A stretch of DNA of 64,000 bases from the NCBI GenBank assembly GCA_023525715.1, contig CM042016.1, positions 77,244,382 to 77,308,381 of the forward strand. The letters are read 5' to 3'. Position numbers and translations under genes: made by a program. The DNA comes from Cichorium intybus (lineage: Eukaryota > Streptophyta > Magnoliopsida > Asterales > Asteraceae). Below the pieces are notes generated by a model. It saw only the letters and a list, made by a program, of their open reading frames with translations. It searched no databases and was not told the origin of the DNA. How positions within the stretch are numbered: position 1 is the stretch's first letter; each line of letters starts with the position of its first letter. Below, one piece after another: positions 31,141 through 42,989 of the stretch.

Positions 31141-32570
31141 TGTAACATCCGTGTTTTGGGCCTAGGAGTTTTGGGCTTAAACCGACAAATAAAATTTATT
31201 TTGTAAATAAAGAAAACAAATGAATAACTAAATTTAATATTTTGTTATATTTTATGTTGTGAATAAATGAGTCAGATTTAGTTTTAAAATCAAATTGTAA
31301 CCAAATAGGAGAAATTTTGTCATAAGGACTAAAAGTGTCAAATTGGCCAAACTTACCCTACGTAAATTTGACTAGTCATGGATTTAGAAAATTAGAAGAT
31401 ATATTAAAGAAATTGAGGTGGAGTTTAAATTAGGTCTAATAATTCTTTGAATGTCATTAAGGACCTAGATTGTTAAGAATTTTAGTGTAAGGGACCATTT
31501 GTGGCAAATTAGGAAACTAAGGGTTAGTGTTGACCTAGAGAATGACTCAAGTGAAATAAATAATTATATTTAGGGCATAAGTGTGAACTTAGAGACTTCT
31601 AGTTAGAAGAATTGACTTTTGGGGTGTTGGGTGAAGAAGGACCAAACTATAGGGACTAGTTTTGCCAATTGTGAAAGATATCAAGTTTTTGATGGGGTTT
31701 CCCCCATTTCAGCCAAAACACGTTTTTGAGAGAAGGAGAGGGAGAGAGTGGCGATTTTGAGAGATCATGGAGGATAAGATGCTAGAGTTTGAAGATTGAT
31801 CAAAGTTCTTGAAGGATTCAAGCAATCTAAGGTATAAACCCACTTTTCTAGCCCTAGATTTCGAGTTTGAGTTTGGGGTTTTGACTCAATTCGAGATTTA
31901 TGGTGGGATGAGGTTATTCCTATGATTCCCCAATGTTTATTTGATGTTTCTAAGTTTATTTGAGTCTACATCCAATCCATGGATGCTCTAGATTCACTTA
32001 GTTGATTTATTTGGGTGTTATGAACCCTAGATTTTGGGGATTTGATGAACAGAGGAGGAATATTGAAATTGATTGATGAATATGGTGGTTTTGGATGAGG
32101 GGATTCATTTCTAATGATTCCCTAAGGATTCGAACCTTTGATTTGTAGCATTAAACCTTGAATCACTAGAAGATGAGAATTGAGTATTGAAATGGGTTTT
32201 ATTCATGTAGATGATGATTTGATCTCTTGTTTAATGGATGAATGAATTTGTTGCATCAATTTGGATGTATAAGTGGAGTGAGGATCATTTCCTAATGATT
32301 CCATGGAATGAAAGAAGGAATATCCACTTGTAATCACCAATTGTAAGAATGGAATTGGGATTCCATGGTTTAAGCTTATAGAGTGAAGTTGTGATCATGG
32401 CATGTAATGGATTCATTTGAAATGATATTGGGTAGTTTAATTGAGTCTAATGATGTATAATTTGAGTTGGAATAATGTCCTTTTGATAACCGTAAGTGTT
32501 GGGAGGTTTTAAAACTTGAATTGGGTCAAAAATGAGTGAAAATGACCAAAATCGGAGTTGCACCTGGGCG

Positions 32571-32660
32571 TAACACGACCCGTGCTGTAGAAGCACGACC
32601 CGTGTTGCCCTTACAGTGAGTTACACGACCCGTGTAACCCCTTACACGACCCGTGTTGGC
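32571..32660. repeat. Four CACGACCCGTG near-palindromes in LTR
   Basis: Copies read (A/G)CACGACCCGTG(T/C): arms CACG and CGTG around ACC. They occur at about 32573, 32593, 32622 and 32643. The same motif is clustered in the solo LTR at 56369-58998. Confidence 0.85.
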
Positions 32661-32766
32661 CTCTGGCCGGATTTTGGGCACTTTTTGGGTTTTGAGCTTT
32701 TCGGTTTGGGCATTGGGTCCTTGTTTTAATGCCAATCATTGGGAATGTTTTAACTAAGATTTTCCT

Positions 32767-32774
32767 TATATAAG
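32767..32774 (+). promoter_or_regulatory. Putative LTR TATA box
   Basis: TATATAAG about 110 bp downstream of the motif cluster. Confidence 0.45.
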
Positions 32775-34103
32775 AGGGTCAAGGACTTCATTTTGGATGA
32801 TGGATTATTGTTCCTTCTTAGTTCTAAAGAAGTAATTATAGTGCGACTTTTAGATGAATCGAGTATGATACCTTCCATTCTTGTCTTGTAGGAAGAAGAT
32901 GTTTTGTTATGACTTGGAGGTGAGACTAAGGACTTGAGCTAGCACTCAACTAAGATAATTTGATTGATGAGACGATGTCTAGGAGCGCCCCCATATGCAT
33001 CAAACCGTGTGTGGAGTTAGTGTTGACTCATCAGTTGACCTTGGGTGAGTTTACCGGGAGTACACATCCTTCCCACTATTTTTGTGTGTGTTATCAATTA
33101 CTTTTCATGCATGTTATTAAGTGCAATGTGTTATATGATTACTACTTGTGCATTGCATGAAAATGAGTTTCTAAAGATGGTTTTAAATAAAGATGATAAT
33201 GATGTTTTTGAAAGATGTTTTGAGCATCCTATTTGTGCATTGCATTGCATATAGGATGGGATTGACAGTGTGATACCTTGAGGACGAGTTTTACCCTTCT
33301 CAATCAAAGAGGGTGAGGAGTTATTATGAGTTTTACCCTTCTCTAAAAGAAAGAGGGTGAGGAGAGTTTGTTCCCGACATTGGGGAACCGCATGAGGAGT
33401 TGCTACACCTCATGAGGCTTGTGTAATGGCCACTAGTCTTAGTTTCAATCCATACGGGAATCAAGTATTATGCTTCGTGCGTTTGCTTGTGAACTTAGAT
33501 GGGTGCCATTGAGTTGAGTTGGACTTTTATGAGATGGACGTGGGTTTGGGATAGTTGCATCATGCATTTGCATTTGCATATCATAACTATCTATTTTGAA
33601 GTAAATCCTTATGATGTTTTAAATAACTTTTGAAGTGTGTTTAAAAACTATTTTTGGGGGTTTGTCCCGAGTGTGGTACTTCATAGTCACTCGAAATGGG
33701 TCAACCTCGGGTAAGCTCACTAGGCATTTCAATTGCCTAACTTATTTTGATGTGTACTCAGGTTAAGGAGTTTAGATGACTTTAGAAGAGCTGGATGTTT
33801 AGAAGGCCACGGTTTGTGTGGTATCATTTGAGCTGTGTAATGGTATTTGAATTGTTACAACCTCGCTATATTATAAACTAAAATGTTTTATCTAAAATGG
33901 GACCAAACAATGTTTTCCGCAACATAGACCTAAATTATTTTCTCATTAAACCCCATGTGTTTTAAAATGATTTTGAAAGAAAATGACTTATTTGAAGATG
34001 TTGAAACTAAGGTTTTACTAAAGGATGATGATTTTTGAAAATATAATGATAAACCATGGGTTAAAATGATGTTTTATGAAAAGCCTTAAGCGAAGGTGTT
34101 TCA

Positions 34104-34496
34104 CAGTGGGAGTTAGGACAGTCGTGAATGAGTTCAGGATTAGCCAAGTGAAAGAACCTTTAGTCATCACTAGGATTGGAGCAGAAATCATATTTCTGTT
34201 TAACCTGACATACTCTTCTCTTAACCAGTAGTGTTGATCACCGTTGTAAGGTCTTATGATCTGGGTGACATACCGATTATTGGTAAAACACTAAAGTTGG
34301 TACGGATTAGCAATCCGACTACTTGGAAGCATTGGTGAGCCCGGTTGCTACCAAATAAGAGAACCTTAGGGCGAGACACAGTCTATGTGGAAATTTGATT
34401 GATTTTACACCTGGTCTAAAAACCAGTAGGAGTAATTGAATCATCAAAAGAAAGCAACATGGATAGAAATATACTTTCAGAACATTTGGTTGAGTG
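34104..34496. other. Unassigned stretch between LTR and its partial copy
   Basis: No reading frame and no repeat elsewhere in the window that I could see; perhaps flanking or internal gypsy DNA. Confidence 0.3.
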
Positions 34497-34790
34497 AGTC
34501 AGATTTAGTTTTAAAATCAAATTGTAACCAAATAGGAGAAATTTTGTCATAAGGATTAAAAGTGTCAAATTGGCCAAACTTACCCTAAGTAAATTTGACT
34601 AGTCATGGATTTAGAAAATTAGAAGATATATTAAAGAAATTGAGGTGGAGTTTAAATTAGGTCTAATAATTCTTTGAATGTCATTAAGGACCTAAATTGT
34701 GAAGACTTTTAGTGTAAGGGACCATTTGTGCCAAATTAGGAAACTAAGGGTTAGTGTTGACCTAGAGAATGACTCAAGTGAAATAAATAA
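34497..34790 (+). repeat. Partial copy of the gypsy LTR, left part (split by MULE2)
   Basis: Matches 31268-31560 with few differences. It ends at AATAAATAA (34782-34790), the left target duplication of MULE2; the copy resumes at 39099. Confidence 0.85.
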
Positions 34791-34890
34791 GGCTAAATGA
34801 CACTGTAGCCCCATAACGTCTAACATGTTGATCGATTTGGTCCCTAAAAAGTTTTATTTGCATCTGAGGGGCATAAAGTTTACATGACAA
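34791..34890 (+). repeat. MULE2 left TIR
   Basis: About 100 bp matching the inverted right end (38999-39098) with scattered differences. Confidence 0.85.
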
Positions 34891-35116
34891 AATTTAAAAA
34901 GTCCTTTTACCCGAAACGAAAGAGGTAGCCGGTGACACGGCCTAGTCAGCATGGTGTCTCAGCAACGAATTTATTAGTCAACCTTTACAGTCAGCTATAG
35001 AGAACATTTTGTATACAAATTGGATTGCAAAAAATTCAAATAAGAGAGGGCAAACGAAAACCCTGAAAACCCAATTCCATCGCTTTTCCCCAAAGTCTGT
35101 ACCAGTCAATCGAAAT

Positions 35117-37751
35117 ATGGCATCATGTATCGTGGTCGAGTTACACTTCAAAGGCAAGTTCAATCGGCAACCGTTTGGATACATCGATGGCATGAAGCAG
35201 AACGTTGACGATGTTAATTTTTCAGCCATGGATTTGAAAGATTGTGTCGACTTCCTTGAAAGATTTGCGCAAAAGAAATGCAAGAACGTCTACTATTGTT
35301 TGCCAGATCAAGACATTCCTCAGGGGCTAAAGTTAATTTATGATGAAATGGAGTATGTCGAATTTATCGAGATACTCTACCACTGTAGAGTTCTTCTGCC
35401 AATTTACGTGGACCACGAAGGTTTTAACATTCAGGACTGGATCGATGAAGAAAATGATGAAGTGGTAAGTCCTGATGATAACATATCTGCCACAGGAGAG
35501 CTTTCACCGACACGAGAACATGAAGAAGAAGACATCGATGAAGCAGCAATGGTCATCGGGGATGAAGAGGAAGAACAAGAAATGGAGGTTGATTTAACGA
35601 ACAAATCATTCGAGTGCCCAACTAGGTTCAATCCAGATGTAGAATGGAAGAAGCAGGTGCCTGTATTAGGTATGAGGTTCGAAAACCCTAAACAACTAAA
35701 AACAATGCTTTGTAATTATGCTGTGGCAAATGGGTATCAGTTATGTTACAAAAAGAATGATAGTAAAAGGTTGTTAGTCAAATGTTGTCAAGGTGATTGC
35801 AGTTTTAGACTATGGGGATCATGGATGAGTGAAGAAAAGTCATTTCAAATTAAGTCCCTTAGAGAAGAACATAATTGTGCAAGGAATTTCAGGTTGGGCT
35901 CTATTGTGATGTATGCTTGGATTGGCAGCCACTACACTAATGAGATACTACACAAACAGAAAATGAGTGTTAGACTCCTTAGGGAAGAGGTGAAGAAGGA
36001 TTTTGGTATAGAGGTTAGCATGAGCCAGTGCAGGAGAGCCAAAAAATATGCATTATCTCTTATAGAAGGTACAATTGTTGTACATTATGCAAAGTTGTGG
36101 TCATATGGTGAGGAAATAAAGAGATCAAATCTGGGGTCCAGTGTAAAGATTGGTGTCAATAGCATGCCAGATGGGCAAAATTATTTTAGCAAATTTTATG
36201 TATGCTTTGCTGGTCTAAGGGAGGGTTGGAGAACTGGGTGTAGAAGGCTGATAAATTTAGATGGATGTCTTTTTAAAGGGGTTATGTAGTAGGGAGTTGT
36301 TGAGTGCTGTAGGTAGGGATGCCAATAACCAGATATATCCAATTGCTTGGGCAGTAGTTTGTGTTGAAAATAAGGAAAATTGGAAATGGTTCTTGGAACT
36401 GCTTGCAGAAGACTTGCACCTTGAAACTGGACTAAGTGTCTCTTTGATGTCTGATCAGCATAAGGTATGTAAAATTAGTGTCTTTTTAACAACTGTATGT
36501 GACTCAAACAACTACACCTTATTGCTTGTAGGGACTTTTGGAGGCAGTAAAGGAGGTTCTACCAGAAGCTGAACATAGGCAGTGTGCAAGGCACATATAT
36601 GCAAACTTTAAGAAGAGATTTACAGGAGCTCATTTCGAGAATCGTTTCTGGAAAGCAAGTAAGGCTACAACAGAACCACATTTCAATGCAATAATGAAGG
36701 AGATTCAGCAACTAAGCAAAGCAGCCTATGAGTACCTCTTAGAAAAGAATCCAAAGACATGGTCAAGAGCTTTTTTCAAATTTGGTAGCATGTGTGATGT
36801 TGTTGAGAATGGCTTTTCAGAAACATTTAACAGTGTCATTACTGAAGCAAGAAAAAAACCTATCATCACAATGCTAGAAGAAATTAAGATGTATGTGATG
36901 GACAGACTGCATAGGATGCACTTAAAAGGAAGTAACTGGCCAGATTACCAAGTTTGTCCTGTCATTAGGAAAAAAATTAGCGATCTGAAAATTCATCAAA
37001 GGTACATTCAAGTTTCCATTTATTCAATTTACACACACTAAATTAAGTCTGCTTTATGTTATGTACCAGGTACTGGCAAGTTCTTCCATGTGGCTTGATG
37101 CAATTTGAAAAAAGGAATTTGGGTGAGGCATATGCAGTTGACTTGGAAAAAAAGACTTGCAGTTGTAGATTATGGGAAATAAATGGTTATGGGTGTGTGC
37201 ATTCTGTGGCTATAATTTCATATTTGAATGGGACAATAGAGGCTTATGTTCATCCTTTGTACCTTGCAACATTTTACAAAAACTCGTACAAACATCCTAT
37301 ACTTGGTATGAATGGATCAGATATGTGGCCCAAAACTGAGTTTATTCCACCTTTACCACCAATTAGAAGAAGGATGCCAGGGAGGCCAACTATAAGGTGG
37401 AAGAAATATGTGTCTGAAAGTTCTGGCAAGCATACTGTATCCAAAGATGGTAAAAGAGTGTTGTGTGGAGTCTGTAAAAAGGCTGGGCACAACAAATTAA
37501 CTTGCAAACAGTTTGCCACAAATACCAGTTCTACTGCTAGAAAGGTTGGCAAACCATCAGTGTCACAACCAACAAGGATGCAGGGTACCCCATCTGTGCA
37601 GGAAGCTGAAGTGATGATTCAGGAAAGTGTGGATTTGAAGAAACGTGTGCCCAAAAGGTTTGAAAGAATTCTTAAAAACAAACTGGCAAAAAGGGTAGAT
37701 GTTCCAAGTGGTGAGGGGATGAGCTCTGAAAAACCCATGAATGTGGATTAA
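35117..37751 (+). pseudogene. MULE2 transposase, 3 exons, one frameshift
   Basis: ATG at 35117 (MASCIVVELHFKGKF) starts an N-terminal PB1-like domain (residues 1-100), chosen over the earlier in-frame non-ATG start because the domain begins there. Then an acidic linker (about 110-170), the MuDR DNA-binding domain (VLGMRFENPKQLKTMLCNYAV to EEHNCARNF), and the MULE catalytic region (INLDGCLFKG with first Asp; MSDQHK with second Asp). Exons: 35117-36464, 36532-37001, 37070-37751 (GT-AG). A SWIM finger follows (CSCRLW...CVH, near 37157-37200), then a zinc knuckle (CGVCKKAGHNKLTC, near 37467-37508). At 36278-36281 a run of four G shifts the frame by one inside the catalytic domain; three G would keep it open. 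Apart from this the frame is intact, so assembly error should be considered. Confidence 0.9.
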
Positions 37752-38422
37752 TAACTTTTGTTATTTGGATTATTGATCTTGATGTTTGGATAATTACTTA
37801 TGTGTATTGTGGCAAAGACCTAATAAATTTCCTAACAATTTTATCTATTTTGACATTGTACTTTCACATTTGATCGATTTTGACAATGTACTTTCACATT
37901 TCCATCCATATATTTCTCAACAATTATAACTATTTTGACAATGGACTTTCACAACAACAGATCCATACATCAGTTGAACGAATTAACTTAACATGATGAC
38001 AATGTACTTAGACAAATTCATACATCAGTTGAACCAATTTTATCTTTTTTATCTATTTTGACAATCTACTTTCACAGTTCCAATTTTTCGATTATACCTT
38101 GCCAAAAATGGGTTTCCAACCACATGCCAACCATTTATGAAAAATACTTCCATACAACAGATCCTTGCTAAAAATGGGTTTCCAACCACATGACAACCAT
38201 TTATGCAAAATACTTCCATTACTTAGTTAAAGGCATTACACATATGGGCAAACTGTTGTACAATCACCACCACTACCAGTTAGACATGAACATATTAGAC
38301 CAAACCGACCACCAAAATTAACATCATCATATTCGACCAAACAGACCACCAAAATGCCTTCACTAGAAGGACTTCACTTGTTAACCTAAACACAACAAAC
38401 CAACACTACTAAATAAGCTAGA
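37752..38422. other. MULE2 spacer with short duplications
   Basis: Noncoding between convergent genes. 'ttgacaatgtactttcacat' type phrases recur (37850-38070), and a phrase with 'aaaatgggtttccaaccacatg' is duplicated at 38105 and 38166. Confidence 0.6.
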
Positions 38423-38719
38423 TCAACGACTTGCCCACCCAAGAAGGTCACTTGAACAAAACAAATCCCACACCAATGGCTGCCAAGCAAACCAGCCCCC
38501 GATGAACACGGATTTGATCACCTTCTTCACGTTGTTCAGCTCCACCCGGAGTCTCGCATTTTCAATCTGGACACGATTTATACCAGCCTCGATCTCTTCG
38601 CGAACGATGGCCATCTCCAGCTGCAGCGCCATATCCACGTAATCCTCCATGGTTTGCTCGTTAGCGATGATATCGTGGACATTGAACTCGTTGAACAAGA
38701 AATCCATGTTATTCTCCAT
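38423..38719 (-). CDS. Small coiled-coil ORF with hydrophobic tail, MULE2 accessory ORF
   Basis: A 98-residue intact ORF on the strand opposite the transposase, ATG at 38719-38717. Residues 1-45 are acidic (MENNMDFLFNEFNVHDII), 38-68 are a heptad-like helix (EMAIVREEIEAGINRVQIENARLRVELNNV), and 69-87 are hydrophobic and aromatic (SVFIGGWFAWQPLVWDLF). There are no zinc-binding cysteines, so it is not a GRF protein, yet its position and its helix-then-hydrophobic layout match the MULE1 accessory ORF. No known family recognised. The intact frame within a decaying element and the repeated arrangement argue for a real gene; a chance ORF cannot be excluded. Confidence 0.55.
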   Translation of the reverse strand: MENNMDFLFNEFNVHDIIANEQTMEDYVDMALQLEMAIVREEIEAGINRVQIENARLRVELNNVKKVIKSVFIGGWFAWQPLVWDLFCSSDLLGWASR

Positions 38720-38998
38720 AATCTTCGAATACCTTCAACAATGGACAAACAATACAAAGAAGAAAGTTTGATTTTCGGACTGTTTTTATGAAATTGGGTA
38801 ACGATGTCTTGAATTTGTTCAATTTGTATTTATAATGGGTATCAGATTTCAAAAGCTTGGGGACCAAGTCGATCACAGTAAAACATTACCTCACCCTTAC
38901 CTGGCCTCGTGGACGTCATCTATTTCTGGACACGCAAGCAGACGACTACCAAGTGGGTTTGGCTACCGGCAATTGTAAGTCATATCCCCATTTTAACC

Positions 38999-39098
38999 GG
39001 TTTATGTACATTTTATGCCCCTCAAGAGCAAATAAAACATTTCAGGGACTAAATAGATCAACTACTAAGACGTTATGGGGTTTAGGTGTCATTTTGCC
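38999..39098 (-). repeat. MULE2 right TIR
   Basis: Inverted counterpart of 34791-34890, ending TTTTGCC and followed by the 9-bp duplication 39099-39107. Confidence 0.85.
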
Positions 39099-39864
39099 AG
39101 TAAATAATTATATTTAGGGCATAAGTGTGAACTTAGAGACTTCTAGTTAGAAGAATTGACTTTTGGGGTGTTGGGTGAAGAAGGACCAAACTATAGGGAC
39201 TAGTTTTGCCAATTGTGAAAGATATCAAGTTTTTGATGGGGGTTTCCCCCATTTCAGCCGAAACACGTTTTTGAGAGAAGGAGAGGGAGAGAGTGGCGAT
39301 TTTGAGAGGTCATGGAGGATAAGATGCTAGAGTTTGAAGATTGATCAAAGTTCTTGAAGGATTCAAGCAATCTAAGGTATAAACCAACTTTTCTAGCCCT
39401 AGATTTCGAGTTTGAGTTTGGGGTTTTGACTCATTTCGAGATTTATGGTGGGATGAGGTTATTCCTATGATTCCCCAATGTTTATTTGATGTTTCTAAGT
39501 TTATTTGAGTCTACATTCAATCCATAGATGCTCTAGATTCACTTAGTTGATTTATTTGGGTGTTATAAACCCTAGATTTTGGGGATTTGATGAATAGAGG
39601 AGGAATATTGAAATTGATGGATGAATATGGTGGTTTTGGATGAGGGGATTCATTTCTAATGATTCCCTAAGGATTCCAACCTTTGATTTGTAGCATTAAA
39701 CCTTGAATCACTAGAAGATGAGAATTGAGTGTTGAAATGGGTTTTATTCATGTAGATGATGATTTGATCTCTTGTTTAATGGATGAATAAATTTGTTGCA
39801 TCAATTTGGATGTATAAGTGGAGTGAGGATCATTTCCTAATGATTCCATAGAATGGAAGATTGT
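39099..39864 (+). repeat. Partial copy of the gypsy LTR, right part
   Basis: Continues the match to 31560-32314 after MULE2, then diverges after 'gattccatagaatgg'. It lacks both true LTR ends. Confidence 0.85.
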
Positions 39865-40789
39865 CATAATCATGTCAGAAAGGTTTGGATTTCGGATTCT
39901 CAAAAATGTGCCAAAAGTTCTGGATTTTGTGAATAGTCCGAAAGAGTCAGATAACCGTGTCAAAGCTAGTTGGAGAATTGTTTTCATCTACTTATAACTG
40001 TATGTCAATAACATACTGTTTCTAGGAAACGTCTCTTATCATTACAAAGTGTAATGACTTGGTGTTAAGAGACGGATCGCTATGAAAGACTTAAAAGAGA
40101 TACAGCGTACTTAAGTGGTTACGAACATCTATTAGATGGATCAAAACTCTGCCAATATGATCTTGATGAGATTCAAGATGCATAAACTCAGGAAAAGAGT
40201 TTCCTATCATTGCAAAGTGTGATGACTTGGCATGAAAGCAATAAAAAGGGTGCAACATACTCACATAGTTCACAGACATCTATCGGATAGATGAAATAGT
40301 CAGTATAGACTCAGCCATTGTAAACACGACCTTGATAAAAAATTCAAGATGCATGAGGAAGAGTCTCCGAAAGGAAATAGTTTTCTCGAAAGCCATGACA
40401 CATATACTCTTTAGATTCCGAAAGGGCTTGGAATGAGATTAGATCGAGTTCCATGAGCCTTTTGGATCGATCAGAAGTATCATGAACATGTCCTGATGAC
40501 TTAATGCTTGGGGCATAGTAAGTTGGATTCAGGAAATAACCTGGCTGAGAGTACTAGATGGATTGTGTGTTCACACATGAGAAATCATGGGAAGTGATTA
40601 GGGTGAATGTTAGAAATAATTTGAAAGGAATTTCAAATCGGTAACTGTTTACAACATAACGTGGTAATGTAGGACTTCATGGTTAAAAGGTTCGTTGGTT
40701 TTGTGATGGAGCGCGTGTGGGTCACCGACACATCACAACAACTCGATATAGTCTTATTGTGCAGTCATGTGGACTAAAGACCCCGAAAA
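39865..40789. other. Unassigned repeat-like DNA
   Basis: No gene. Two related phrases 'tatcattacaaagtgtaatgacttgg' and 'tatcattgcaaagtgtgatgacttgg' (40036 and 40203) show an internal duplication about 165 bp apart. Style resembles the 3' untranslated part of copia-type elements, but this is not provable by eye. Confidence 0.35.
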
Positions 40790-42654
40790 CCATAGAGATT
40801 GGATCTTTAAAAAAACGTTACAATTCTTAGATCTCTCTTACTTTGATCGAAAAAGTGTTCAATTAATTACATGACTTGTTTTCTATTCACGAGAGTTTCT
40901 CCAACTTGAAAATCAGCTTCATGTGCATCACCAAAGCTACAAGACTTTGGCTTCATCAAATTCCTTAACATTTACTGCCTTTTATCAACCTCAACCCTAA
41001 ATGACTCAAAATTGTCGGTATTAATGATCTCGATGTCATTTTCTTGCACCTTAGGAGTAATCATAATTTGTGGTTCCTTACTAACATTTTCCACCACAAG
41101 GTCTACAACACTATGGAATTCTACCATATTAGCATCCATATCATCTATCAAGTCCATATCATCCACATCAAAATCACTATCAAACGAACTTCCTCAACAT
41201 TCTCTGTTTGAGGTACTTCCATTTTGTCCTTCTATGTTTATGTCTTCTAAGTGTGTAGCCACATCTTCCTCCATTTCAGTATGATATGCAACTCCTAGGT
41301 TCACATGGTAGTCCTCTTTGAATTTTCCTTCATATGGCACATTTTCATCCCCAAGATAGAAGAAAGGAGCAAAGAAGCCAACTACATATACATTAAATAT
41401 GTGTACATTTTAAAAGGAATTGGGTTTTTTTGGTATTTGGATTGGGACATCATCAACAACCTGTTGGATTAGGTGTCTAAGACATGACTTATAAACTGTA
41501 TTTATCTTATTAATTGAAGCAAAGTCCATTTGGGTTGTCCTTATAGCTAAAGGTTTTGCAGAAAGTTCAGTAGAGAGAAAGATTGATTTATTAATTGTTT
41601 AATAAATCAATAGAAATAAAATAAATAGTTTATTAATATATTAAAGTGATAACATATTAATTAGAAACTATATTAATTGATTAGAAATTAATCTAGAATT
41701 AATTGGATTTAATTTAGTGATTAATTTAATTAATTAAAAGTGTAGGGACTGGTTTTGTATTTATTTAATAGTTGAAAAACTGGCTGGCCAGTGGGAGCTT
41801 CAAGTTGGCAAGATTATAGAGGCCACATCCATAATTTCGAAACCCTAATTAGGGTTTAGGAGGCTTGGTCTAAATGGTCAACAGGCTTGTCCATTAAGGA
41901 GGCTCCTCTAGGGTTTTGGCTGTCACCCTTGGAGGCTATAAATAGAGCCTCTGGGAACCCTAAAAACCTGCGCCATTTTGTCTCTCTGTCTCTCTGGAAT
42001 TCTGTCTTCTCCTCCTTGCTTGGGTGTGACTCCATTTGAGGCAGGATATTTTTGCTGCTAGCTTCAAGAAGAAAATCAAAGGTTGGTTTTTCTTATGTTT
42101 TATTCTTTAGAAATAAATTGTTGGCCTTAGGATTTTGTTATATGTTCATTGATAGAAAAACATAGATCCTCATCTTAGGTTGCATGTGAACTTAGGATTT
42201 CTAGTTAATTGATTGCTAAAAACCTTTCACAACCTCCAAGGGTTTCCCACTATTTGCATTGGGGGCCTCTTGAATGATCTCCAAAGGGACATGTCCATCA
42301 TCACACAATTCTACATCATTCAGAGACACTTTTGCGAGCATCAACATGTACGTATGTGTCCTTTTGGCATTTATTAACTTTATCAAAATGAACTAAAGCA
42401 AGTGAATTGTAAATGGGTTCAGGTTTGTCATGCCCTATTTCTTTCAACACGAAGTTCAGTTCATGTATAGAAAACTCATATATGGCAACGTAGTCCATGT
42501 AATTTACCTTCCCATCGATATATTTTCTTCTTGGTACTTTGAAGAAAACCCACCATGGTTGATTCTTAATGTTAAGAGATTGGAGAAATCCTCTATTAAA
42601 AGAACAAATTCTTGACTTCTTGTAAACAAATAACTCTAAGAAAACACTGATCAA
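40790..42654 (-). pseudogene. MULE3 copy B: transposase N-terminal remnant split by a solo LTR
   Basis: Minus-strand order: a PB1-like domain (42654-42316, with VPRRKYIDGKVNYMDYVAIYEFSIHELNFVLKEIG), then a solo LTR (42229-41462) inserted in the gene, then the acidic linker (about 41400-40972, DDMDLIDDMDAN), then the start of the MuDR DNA-binding region to about 40793. The catalytic domain is absent. Several stops. Copy A at 20909-21578 matches the part left of the LTR and ends at the same base. Confidence 0.7.
41462..42229 (+). mobile_element. Solo copia-type LTR, copy B, with 5-bp duplication
   Basis: 768 bp, TGTTGGATTAGG...ACCTTTCA, flanked on both sides by CAACC (41457-41461 and 42230-42234). 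No primer site or internal DNA follows. It is almost identical to 21579-22346, which has the same CAACC on its left but retains internal DNA on its right. TATA box TATAAATAG at 41937-41945. Confidence 0.9.
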
Positions 42655-42989
42655 CTTAATATATATGAACTTTCGTAAAATCTATACCATTGTGGGAGGT
42701 TTGAATACTCCATATTGTAGATTGGAACATCGCCAATACCTTGTCTTTTCTCCCATATATGGTATGAATCTCAAGCCTTTATCAGTTCTAGATGATCATA
42801 GATGAATGAGTGTCTTAACAATAGGGTTTTCTTAGGTTAATGATGCATAATGTAATATTTGAAGTGATTATCAACATCAAATTGTAATTATTCACTCCAT
42901 ATATCGGCAAGACGTTAAGTGTGGCAGGGAACAAGCAAAATGACCAATTAACCCTCACATGAGGGCCACAAGCCATTCATAAATGCGAG
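42655..42989. other. Noncoding DNA upstream of MULE3 B
   Basis: No gene seen; probably the 5' untranslated or subterminal region of MULE3. Confidence 0.35.

Larger units (their letters stand above)
31141..34103 (+). repeat. Long Ty3/gypsy LTR (about 2.96 kb)
   Basis: Begins TGTAACATCC after a polypurine tract. The right edge is set at GGTGTTTCA (34103) by analogy with the ends of the other LTRs here; an alternative end is TTGTTACA at 33859. Contains four ACACGACCCGTG-type motifs (32571-32660) upstream of TATATAAG (32767). Part of it (31268-32314) is present again at 34497-34790 plus 39099-39864. The two short ORFs inside (32960-33254) are not supported as genes. Confidence 0.7.
34791..39098 (+). 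mobile_element. Mutator-like element MULE2, near complete (4308 bp)
   Basis: Both ends are visible. The left begins GGCTAAATGACAC, the right ends GTGTCATTTTGCC, and the inverted similarity runs about 100 bp (CCCCATAACGTCT, GTCCCT, TTTTATTTGC, GAGGGGCATAAA shared in order). The 9-bp target duplication is AATAAATAA (34782-34790) and AGTAAATAA (39099-39107), one mismatch; the uninterrupted paralogous site at 31550-31575 confirms the insertion point. Inside are a transposase (35117-37751), spacer, and a convergent small ORF (38423-38719, minus). With a single frameshift it is the least decayed DNA transposon in the window. Confidence 0.92.
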
